From positions 1,860,001-1,924,000 of the forward strand of contig SRSI01000050.1 of assembly GCA_005656395.1 (NCBI GenBank): 64,000 nt of DNA, written 5' to 3'. Below the pieces are notes generated by a model, which saw nothing but the letters and a program-made list of their open reading frames with translations, made no database searches and had not been told where the DNA came from. This stretch comes from Strongyloides papillosus (lineage: Eukaryota; Nematoda; Chromadorea; Rhabditida; Strongyloididae). Below, one piece after another: positions 51,756 through 60,203 of the stretch. Each line of letters begins with the position of its first letter. Position 1 is the stretch's first letter. The translations under genes and the position numbers were made by a program.

Positions 51756-51800
51756 CTGGCCTTGTGGGCACGTCGCGACGAGCGAAGTGAATTCGAGGCT
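51756..51800. other. GC-rich island with CGTCGCGACG palindrome, just after the TIL stop codon
   Basis: About 45 bases of GC-rich, non-repetitive sequence in an AT-rich setting, immediately 3' (minus strand) of the two-domain TIL gene. It contains a perfect 10-base palindrome at 51771-51780. Not present after the sister gene at 29333. Origin unknown. Confidence 0.6.
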
Positions 51801-51804
51801 TGTT

Positions 51805-52478
51805 TTATTTAGGACAATCGTCTTGAGGAACGCATACTCCACCACCGTTTCTTAGAAATCCTGCATTACAGACACACGCACCAGGACCACATACTAAAAA
51901 ACATGATTTGTGTGGCATATTGCATGTACCTTCACAACGGTTACCACAGGAATCCCATGTCTCGTTTTCTTTGCATTCTTTAGTTGGGATTGTTGGAAAT
52001 TTGTATTTTGTAAGATCTTTTCTTAATGTTTTACCAGCCATTACTGATTTTGATTGAAGTGGGATATCGTCAGGATCTCCATTTAGACAGTCACTCTCAA
52101 GAACACAATTACCCTGCTCATTTAAAAAATACCCAGGATTACAGTAACAGCCTGGAGGTCTACACATCAAAGTACAGGCCATTTCTCTATTAAGACATGT
52201 TCTTTCACACCTTCCACATTCTGTATATGTCATATTTTGACGGCATGTTCTATCAGTTAAAGTAGCATCGCCTGGTTCATCAATTTTGGTATCAACAAAA
52301 TTAGGAAGACTAGCTTTTACTTTATTTAATTTCTCTCTCATACTTTGAATAGTTTTACTTATAAAATCATTATTCTCTCCATGTGTAACAGAAACAGTCA
52401 ATACTAACAAGATTATAGAAAACTATAAGGAAATAAAAACATTAGAAAATTATAATGACTTACCTTAAAAAATTTCAT
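51805..52478 (-). CDS. Secreted protein with two TIL domains (paralogue of 28427)
   Basis: Exon 1 is 52464-52478 (5 codons), the intron 52423-52463 (41 bp, GTAAGT...TTATAG) and exon 2 51805-52422; 210 residues. The signal peptide MKFFKFSIILLVLTVSVTHG is nearly identical to that of the gene at 28427, as is the first TIL domain (CRQNMTYTECGRCERTC...ESDC). The linker with ESDCLNGDPDD then joins directly to the last TIL domain (CKENETWDSCGNRCEGTC...QDDCPK). The middle domain of the sister gene is absent. The break falls at the similar ESDC/KSDC boundary, so unequal recombination between two TIL modules is a simple explanation, or the sister gained a module. Likely role as for the sister: extracellular protease inhibitor-like protein. 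Lies between BAF-like copies D and E. Confidence 0.9.
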
Positions 52479-52520
52479 CGCTCCTTCCGAAATATAATGA
52501 CAACACTTTCTCTATAATTC

Positions 52521-52530
52521 AATATTTATA
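52521..52530 (-). promoter_or_regulatory. TATA box of the two-domain TIL gene
   Basis: TATAAATATT on the minus strand at the same distance from the ATG as in the gene at 28427. Homology between the two promoters extends only a few bases further upstream, to about 52540. Confidence 0.7.
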
Positions 52531-52540
52531 CATAATTATA

Positions 52541-52565
52541 CAGGGTGTATCAAAATATGCATCAC
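52541..52565. mobile_element. Isolated Tc1/mariner-like end upstream of the TIL promoter
   Basis: A TA (52539-52540) followed by CAGGGTGTATCAAAATATGC has the form of a mariner-type terminus. Homology with the sister TIL promoter ends exactly here. I find no matching inverted end nearby, so this is a truncated element or chance. Confidence 0.35.
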
Positions 52566-52964
52566 AGTTATATTCAAATTACATAAATTTTTCTACAATT
52601 TATTCATTTTTGCTAGTATAAATACATCATATCGCAACAATTAAAAGGTATAAGTACTTTAAAATCATAATTAGTATACTGAACTATTTGGACTACTCTG
52701 AGATTATACATAACTTTCAAACAAATGGTAAACTTATTTATATTTCATTCACTTCAAGGAAAATTATTTTCTGAATGAAATTATATTTCAAAAAAGACAA
52801 AAAAACAGCATTTTAAAAGGATGACTTACTCAAAACAACACAAGTTAAAAAGAAACACATAATTTAAATATTTATTAACTATAATTCATAATAATCCATA
52901 ATAATATAATAAAGTTAAAAAAAAATTTGTGGAGAAAATAAAACCATCTTCCATATCTCCTTAA

Positions 52965-53297
52965 CTATAGATTTAGATTTAAAAATTTACTGTGGTGTTT
53001 GGCATACTCAGAAAGACTTCCAGTACATTGACCAGCGTTCTTGAAATTCATTTTGTAGTCGTTTTGAAGCATCCCATTAAATTTGCTCTCATTTCTATCT
53101 TGGAGTAAGTAGCTTCCATACAATTGGGGTGCTTTTTCGATGCCCAATAAAACTAATTCGAGAAATCAATTGAATCAAAACTTACGGCGCTTTGGAATCC
53201 TTGAGCAGATACCTTGCCAACACCAGAAAACAGCGGATACCTTCTTGTCGCATATAGGCTCACTTGTAAAACTAGCATACTTTTTGCTTGTAGACAT
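52965..53297 (-). CDS. BAF-like copy E, with frameshifted centre and shifted splice acceptor
   Basis: Exon 1 (53186-53297) is 112 bases, one more than in the sister copies. An extra T near codon 24 shifts the hairpin segment out of the family frame. The family acceptor, TATAG in copy A, is TATTG here. An upstream AG (53153-53154) gives a 33 bp intron 53153-53185 and adds 8 bases to exon 2 (52965-53152). Together +1 and +8 restore the frame, giving 99 residues: MSTSKKYASFTSEPICDKKV, a novel middle, then GIEKAPQLYGSYLLQDRNES and a tail about ten residues longer than copy A. The DNA-binding hairpin is replaced. Either a pseudogene whose damage happens to compensate, or a changed but expressed protein; a 33 bp intron is very short. 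Confidence 0.45.
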
Positions 53298-54727
53298 ATT
53301 GCAATATTTGAAAAAATCCAACAAACAATTAGAAGATATTGTTGAAAAATATCATCACAACTACATTGCGAATGATGAATAATAGCTAAAGTAATCTGAA
53401 TTTTTCTACGAATACAATAGTGCATTCACTTAAAGACAATACTTGACGATCACAAAAAAAATAGTGATTTCGCATAATCCCTGTCACTATATACATGTTG
53501 CAACAAATTTAATTAAAATGTGTAGAACATCTAAATCTTATTTAATACGTACCTACAAAAAAAAGCAATATGGGCAATGACAAGATGATGATTCAGTTCT
53601 CATAAAATCTCATTGTCTACTGATATAACATCTGATAATGCCAATCAGTTGATATGGTTAAGTCGTTTCAAAAAAGGTATGCGAGACCATGATTTGAGTA
53701 AAAAAAACTAGTCAAATGATTTAAAAATTGTTTTCATTGAGCAATATTCAGGGCGAAAGATATACATCATACTGTACAACAGATAAAACAAATTTAACAG
53801 ATTTCAAATAAATATGGAGTAACAACCTATGATTGATAAGACTAAGAACCTATAAAAAAAGTGAATGACAATATAAGTAAACATATCAGAAACCTCCTCA
53901 CTTATCAGGAATGTAGCTTATAATAAAACAAATAAAGTATCGAAGGTATGGTGGATAACTCAACACCAGGAACATGCAAAAGTAGGTAGTTACAACAACA
54001 CGACGACAAAAAAAATACGACAAAATTTTAAAATGAATGAATTCCACAAATTTCATAGCTTATATACCTAAAATATCTGGGGCAAAGAATTTTCTAGAAA
54101 TAGATAACAATAAAAGGTCAGATTTGGAATTTTCCTTTTCCCAGACTCTTGATATGTCCATGCAAAACAAAAAGCTTTAGAGATTAAATATTAAATGGAA
54201 GTTTGATAAAGTACTTTACCTTTACTAACTACTATGATTTAACAAAACAGAGAAAGGCGATAAAAAAATTATTTGACAACATAAATGAAAGTCACTCTAA
54301 ATTTTTCTTTACCATGGTAAGAGTATTTGATAACAAATTTTGAGATTATGAAGTTGTCTAATGTATAACATTCTCATCATGATTATATTTTGGAAATTAA
54401 AGCTTTATTTCGAAACAGTTTTTATATAAAAGTTTTCAATTGATATGAATGTAGTAAAATTCTAAAAAATAAGATTAGAAAAAATTTGCTTCTAAATAAT
54501 TACACTATGGTTATGAACTTAAAATCACTTGTGAATTTCCAACTACACAATAAGAACATTTGATTTAGAATTTGTAAAAAATATAAATATTTTCTTTGTT
54601 ACCAATAATATGATGGATAAAGTTGTTGCTATTATGTTCAAGATTACGAAATATTAAAACAATGTTATTAAATATTTTTAAATGGATGTTATGTTTTAAT
54701 AATCAGGCTATGGGTGCTCGACATTTG
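53298..54727. other. 5' flank of BAF-like unit E
   Basis: Homologous to 39260-40250 upstream of copy A, ending near the DNA transposon that begins at 54730. No gene seen. Confidence 0.55.
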
Positions 54728-55104
54728 TACACTCAAAAAAATTAAATAGCAACTTGCTACGTAATTACGTAGAAAAATAGTCTGCATATTTAGTGAATAG
54801 CAAAAATATTTATTGAAAATTTTTGCTATTTAAAAAGTCAATTTTTCTATAAAGTAGGATATTTCACTTAATAGTAAAGCTCTTTTAAATAGCTATATTT
54901 TGTTAAATAGCGAAATTTTTAATATTTTGTATTTTTACTTTTTAATCAAGTTAAATATGTAAAAATTTAACATCTTCACAATCTATTAATAATAATAATA
55001 TAAAAATTAATATTATTTATAAAAATATTGTAAATTTTAATATTATTAATTAAATTAATAGGAAATATTATCATTTAATTAAAATAATTAAATATAATAA
55101 TTAT

Positions 55105-56616
55105 TTAACCCTCACTACTTTCACGTGTTATTTCTTTTTCAAGAATAAGACACTTGCTGCCAAAATATCGTGATGTATTTTTTGATTTACATGTATAATC
55201 AGCTCTTCCATTAACCAACTTAATCAGAACATCGACGAAATATTTTTCTTTAACAGGAACTAAATAAGATTTAGTTGTTAATGCTAACAAAACAATTTGT
55301 TTTAAAATTGTTGCTTTATCAGAAGGTTCATGGTAAATATTTTTATATTTAATTTTAATTAAATTATTTTCACAATTTTCAATCGAAAATTCACTAAAAA
55401 AATTATTAAAGATATTTTGAGGAATTTTCTCCCATATTCTTTCATTATACTTGTATAATGCTTCAAAATTAATACCTTTCGTAGCAAAATAAAGTCCATC
55501 AGCTTCAAATAAATCACTTGTTCTTTTCGACAATTTTGGAAATTGTTGAAACAAAGATTCATATGAAAACTCATTTATATAATTATGACGTTTTTCTACC
55601 ATGCTTATTAACTTCTTAATACCCTCATTTTCATTATTAAATATAAAAGACTTCATTTCATCAACGTTAAGATTTACTAACTTTTTAAATTTTTTAGTAT
55701 TTTCTACTGTAGTGCCATGAATGCTTTGAAGTTTATTTATTCTTCTCTTTTCATTTTGATGAAGAGATCTGACACTTGCAGCTACAGATAAAAGAAAATT
55801 ACTTTTATTGTTATTTTTATTATTATTATTATCATCCTCTCTATCTTTCTCGCTTCTCAAAAACTTTTTTTCAAAAAGGTTGACCGTTGGAGCAATAGAT
55901 TTTAAGAGGGTGGTTCCATTACGTTCATAATGAATTTTAGCTAAAGTAAATTTAGCTTCTTTTAAAATATGGGGCATTTTTTTTGACTTAGGATCATTTA
56001 TTATCTGTTGCCATGACGAATCAAAAATATTATTTAATCTTAAGACAGCAGCCTCAACGATCTCCTCTTTTTTTATCTTATTATTTTCAGTAGTACATTT
56101 ACCTCTTCTTCTTTTTTTAGAATCAACGTTTTCATCATTTGAATTAATAGAGCTATTACTAGACTTATTTGATTGTTGCTCAACTAAAAACACAGTAAAA
56201 AAACTCAAGAACTATATAAAAATATTATAAGTTACTATCAAATTATATCTAAAAAGTTCTTTTAATATTTTGCTTAAATATTAACTAAAGATTTATTGAA
56301 ATAGACAGTGCATTGTAAATAGTAAAGAAGTTTATGTTATTAAATTAATTGTAGATATTATTTTATTATCAAATACTTTTATTAAAGTTTAAGATATAAT
56401 ATAGTTAACACTAAAGTTACTTATCAGATGCAATGTCTATCACAACAGATTAAAAAAGTAGAAAAAAACAGTAACTTATAAATAATTTTTAGAATTTTGT
56501 AATTAAAGCTTACTGTTTTCATAAAATGAGCTTTCAGTTATTGTTGAAATATCTTTCTCGTCGCTCGCAGCTTTATTTCCTTCTTTAGAAATAATAGTAT
56601 GTTTACGTTTAGCCAT
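55105..56616 (-). CDS. Second protein of the CACTA-like transposon (unknown, TNPA-position)
   Basis: Exon 1 is 56514-56616 (ATG at 56616, MAKRKHTIISKEGNKAASDE), the intron 56184-56513 (330 bp, GTAAGC...TTTTAG) and exon 2 55105-56183; 393 residues in frame. A basic cluster (KKRRRGK, about residue 60) could be a nuclear localisation signal. The middle holds an Asp/Asn-rich low-complexity run (DREDDNNNNKNNNK). The rest is Lys/Glu-rich and probably helical, with no family I recognise. It is divergent from the transposase, sharing a 332 bp region (56617-56948) that must carry both promoters. In plant CACTA elements a second protein binds subterminal repeats and assists transposition. That role is inferred only from position. 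Confidence 0.65.
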
Positions 56617-57317
56617 AATGAAATAATTAAATAAATTCAAATATGATAAGAGAAACAAAATATACACACTAAATTAGATGTTTCAAAATACCAATGGTTA
56701 TTTCGAAATCTGTTTCCCTTCAAACATTGTTTTTTTCTAAATTTTGGTAAAATATCATTGAAAAAAACCGTATCAGTATTCTAAAAACACATTGAGTCTA
56801 AAGGTAAAGTGATAGTATCAAATTCCATTTATGATTTATTAGGTATGCTTTACGAATATTACTTTTTATTTTAATACTCAATTTATAGATAGATAAATCA
56901 TTAAGTATAAACATTTCTACTATTATTAAAATATATTTTTAATTGGGTATGGACTTTAGAAATTATCCTATTGTTTGTTGTAATTGTCAAAGTTTCTTTA
57001 GAGGAAGGTCTTTATTCAGAATACATACAAAAACTATTAATAGTTGTTGTAAGGATGTGAGATTTTTTTCATGTAGACAACGTCTTATAGAAGAAGGTGA
57101 GAACACTTGTTTATTTTCTGGGAATTTAAATTCTTTTTTGAAACATATGTATAATTCGCATCTCAAAAAAACAATAGATGAAGATAAACTAAGACACATT
57201 AATGAAACTATGAATGTTTCAAATGATACTATTGAGGGTGTTGATATTTCTAATGAACCTTGGTTAGACAATAACTTGATGGATTATGAGGAAACAGAAA
57301 TACCATCTGTTAATGTT

Positions 57318-57703
57318 AGAAATTTATTTTAAAGTTTTTGCGTGCACCCTTATAAATAGTTATCAGTTTATTAGAATATCCCTTTTCAAGCACAATAATA
57401 AAACAATAATATATATCTCAAATTTACTTCAAATTCAATTACTTCCAATTTAATTACCCACCTAAACAATAAATTATGCCTTACTAAATTTACACTTACA
57501 ATTCCTTTAGTGGGATTTTCTTAACTTATACAATAATAACACTATACAATAATATACTAAATCCTATCTAACCCTAAAATATATAATAATTAATATTAAT
57601 ATTGCTTAAATTATCCCTAATAACATAAATAAATCATATATACCATAACATTTTTTTGGGATTTTTAAATTCATTGTAATTTTCTTAACACGATTTTATT
57701 ACT
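57318..57703 (-). repeat. 3' LTR
   Basis: The copy at the low-coordinate end of the element, 3' in its transcription direction; identical to the other LTR as far as I can read. The gag-protease frame ends inside it (57671). Confidence 0.93.
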
Positions 57704-59749
57704 CCTCCATCCTTTACTAGAAGTAGATCCTTCCTCTAAAATATGTGACTTGAAATGATTTATCCCATCTTCCTCAAAGTCATTCATAAATTTTCTTCTC
57801 TTCCAATAACATTTACTTGGTTCACTAACATTGTTCAAAGAATTTCTCCAATTACATCTATAAGTTACTTGTCCTCTCTCCTCATGAAAATTTTTAAACA
57901 ATTCACTTTTATTATCTCTATACACCTTCCCTCTTTTGAAAGTTAAATCCTCCTCTTCTCTAGGTTTCTTTCTCAAATCAACTTTTAAATTATTCTTAGT
58001 TTTTCTGTTTTCTTCCTTACATCTACGTATAATTCCTGTGGGTTTCTCATTTGTAGAATCTAAGTTCAAAGTAATTAAAGGTCTTCCTCCTATTTCAATT
58101 CTCTTATTCAAGTAATCTATAGTAGCTCCACATGCTAATAAAGCATCTGATCCAAGTACAGCCGAATAACGATTGTCTCCCATATCTTTATCTCTAACAA
58201 CATTCATCTTCAATTCCAAATAGACTAAATTATGGAACATAACTTTAGTGGAAAATGTTCCTAACGTTTCCAATATTTCACCATTCATCATCATGCACTT
58301 TCCTGGAATTGCTTTTCTTTTATTAAATCCTAATTTTACGGCACGTGATTCAGCAATACAACTTTTCGTAGCTCCTGTGTCAACTAGTGCTATTATATTG
58401 TTTCCATCTGAACATTGAACTGGTACATAAAAATCAAAAGCACCCTTAACCTCAAATGTCAAAATTTCCTCTTCTTTTACTTTCATCGTTCTATCATTGC
58501 CTTCTCCGACACTCGGAATTTCTGAACTCTCGTTTTCTTCAATTTTTTCTTCATTGTTACCTTTATTATCTTTCTTTTCCTCACTTATTAAACGTCTATA
58601 CATCTCTCTTCTTATTAAATTATCCATTATCAACTTATTCTGTTCACTAACTTTATCATCATCAAGTTTCTTTACTTCTTTTTCACTAGCTTCAAAAGTT
58701 CTTCGTTGTTTTGGTACATTCACCTCTGTATCATCCGAAACTTTCTTTGGACAGTTACTGGCATAATGACCTACCAATCCACAGTTGAAGCATTTAACAT
58801 TAACTTTTTCCAATTTAGGTCTCTCTGCAGCTTTTTCAAATTTCTTATTCTTATTTTTGTTCATAGAATTCTTTACTATCAATAAACTTTCTAAGTCCCT
58901 AGCAGCTTCTTGAAAAGACTTGTATGATGGATTGTTGTTCAGCTTTGACCATAAATCTTCTCTGAATCTTAGTGCTTTCTCAAGTTCTCCTAGTTGTGCT
59001 TTCAGCATATCTTTCTCTCCTATATAATTGTAAGCTACCTTTACAAGATCTCCAAGCTTAATACAGCTATCATAAAATTTTTCTTCTCTTATATCAATGC
59101 GGTACGATCTTAGTTGAGCTTGGGCATTTTGTATTGATATTGAACCATTATATTTTTCTTTCAACAACGTAGTAACTCTTTGATAATCTCTTCTCTCATT
59201 CTCATCTAAATTCTCTATGTACTCCATGATCTCCTTGGAAGTCTTAAGTTTGATCACTGCAATCTTTTTCACATCTTCATTTAAACCATCTATCTCGAAA
59301 CAACATTCTAACTTCTTTAACCAATGATCTATATCCTCTCCTTTACTAGTATCAAAATTTTCTAAACTATTCCATGCATTCATCTTCTTTCGTACTTGAG
59401 TTTCTTTTCTTTCACTCTCTTCTACTATCTCAATCTTACTATTTGGTATGTACTGTACTACAGATTTTTCTTCAATAGATGCACGTCTTTCTGCTTGATC
59501 TATCCTTTTCGTTAACTTGGACTGATTGGCAGCTAACACAATTAATTGAGCACACCTCCTTCTCAAGTGTTCTATATTCGGTGTATAAAAATGTAAACTA
59601 TCAATTGCTAACAATATTGCCCTATCCTCACGTATCAAAGGGTCCAATGTCTTCAGTACAGTATAAATTTGTCTTATCTTATCTTTCTCACTTTCACTCA
59701 CAGCTTGGTAACTCGGACTTAGCTCCAAATTTCCAAATCTATCGTCCAT
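57671..59749 (-). CDS. Gag-protease polyprotein of the LTR retrotransposon
   Basis: Start chosen at the first ATG (59749); the frame is open back to 59791. 692 residues. The N-terminal 300 residues are helical and charged, as in Gag matrix/capsid regions. A single CCHC zinc knuckle (CFNCGLVGHYASNC, about 320-333) marks the nucleocapsid part. A Lys/Glu-rich linker follows, then an aspartic protease with its active site in ALVDTGATKSC (DTGA at about 457-460) and a LGSDALLACG flap-side segment. The last 120 residues are basic and not recognised. There is no reverse transcriptase or integrase. The frame has no stop or frameshift, and ends inside the 3' LTR. It supplies particle protein and protease at most; a partner element must provide the polymerase. 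Confidence 0.92.
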   Translation of the reverse strand: MDDRFGNLELSPSYQAVSESEKDKIRQIYTVLKTLDPLIREDRAILLAIDSLHFYTPNIEHLRRRCAQLIVLAANQSKLTKRIDQAERRASIEEKSVVQYIPNSKIEIVEESERKETQVRKKMNAWNSLENFDTSKGEDIDHWLKKLECCFEIDGLNEDVKKIAVIKLKTSKEIMEYIENLDENERRDYQRVTTLLKEKYNGSISIQNAQAQLRSYRIDIREEKFYDSCIKLGDLVKVAYNYIGEKDMLKAQLGELEKALRFREDLWSKLNNNPSYKSFQEAARDLESLLIVKNSMNKNKNKKFEKAAERPKLEKVNVKCFNCGLVGHYASNCPKKVSDDTEVNVPKQRRTFEASEKEVKKLDDDKVSEQNKLIMDNLIRREMYRRLISEEKKDNKGNNEEKIEENESSEIPSVGEGNDRTMKVKEEEILTFEVKGAFDFYVPVQCSDGNNIIALVDTGATKSCIAESRAVKLGFNKRKAIPGKCMMMNGEILETLGTFSTKVMFHNLVYLELKMNVVRDKDMGDNRYSAVLGSDALLACGATIDYLNKRIEIGGRPLITLNLDSTNEKPTGIIRRCKEENRKTKNNLKVDLRKKPREEEDLTFKRGKVYRDNKSELFKNFHEERGQVTYRCNWRNSLNNVSEPSKCYWKRRKFMNDFEEDGINHFKSHILEEGSTSSKGWRSNKIVLRKLQ
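57704..57715 (-). other. Polypurine tract of the LTR element
   Basis: AAAGGATGGAGG on the minus strand sits directly before the 3' LTR start (AGTAAT). It is the primer region for plus-strand synthesis and confirms the LTR boundary. Confidence 0.75.
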
Positions 59750-59799
59750 ACACTTTTCTTTAACCTCACTTATATCCAAAAACGTTGACAACTATCTTT

Positions 59800-59817
59800 A
59801 GGGTCGCTAAATTACCA
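59800..59817 (-). other. Primer-binding site of the LTR element
   Basis: Immediately after the 5' LTR the minus strand reads TGGTAATTTAGCGACCC; the opening TGG pairs with a tRNA CCA end. The tRNA species is not identified. Confidence 0.6.
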
Positions 59818-60203
59818 AGAAATTTATTTTAAAGTTTTTGCGTGCACCCTTATAAATAGTTATCAGTTTATTAGAATATCCCTTTTCAAGCACAATAATA
59901 AAACAATAATATATATCTCAAATTTACTTCAAATTCAATTACTTCCAATTTAATTACCCACCTAAACAATAAATTATGCCTTACTAAATTTACACTTACA
60001 ATTCCTTTAGTGGGATTTTCTTAACTTATACAATAATAACACTATACAATAATATACTAAATCCTATCTAACCCTAAAATATATAATAATTAATATTAAT
60101 ATTGCTTAAATTATCCCTAATAACATAAATAAATCATATATACCATAACATTTTTTTGGGATTTTTAAATTCATTGTAATTTTCTTAACACGATTTTATT
60201 ACT
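59818..60203 (-). repeat. 5' LTR
   Basis: 386 bp, beginning AGTAAT and ending ATTTCT in the element's sense; it contains the presumed promoter. Identical on reading to 57318-57703. Confidence 0.93.

Larger units (their letters stand above)
57318..60203 (-). mobile_element. Non-autonomous LTR retrotransposon (Gag-protease only), very recent insertion
   Basis: Transcribed on the minus strand. LTRs at 57318-57703 and 59818-60203 are the same length (386 bp), and I see no difference between them on reading both. The 4-base duplication TGTT flanks it (57314-57317, 60204-60207). LTR ends are AGTAAT...ATTTCT in the element's sense, not TG...CA, as in some Ty3-type families. A primer site starting TGG follows the 5' LTR and a purine tract precedes the 3' LTR. 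The 2.1 kb interior codes only for Gag and protease; reverse transcriptase, RNase H and integrase are absent. It therefore depends on a helper element. Confidence 0.93.

Noticed and set aside
56987..57271. 94-codon minus-strand frame opposite the transposase 5' part
   Set aside because: Complementary shadow of the Cys/His-rich coding segment.
59949..59962. TTTAATTACCCA, resembling part of a nematode spliced leader
   Set aside because: Lies within the LTR (also at 57449), lacks the rest of the leader, a donor and an Sm site; coincidence.
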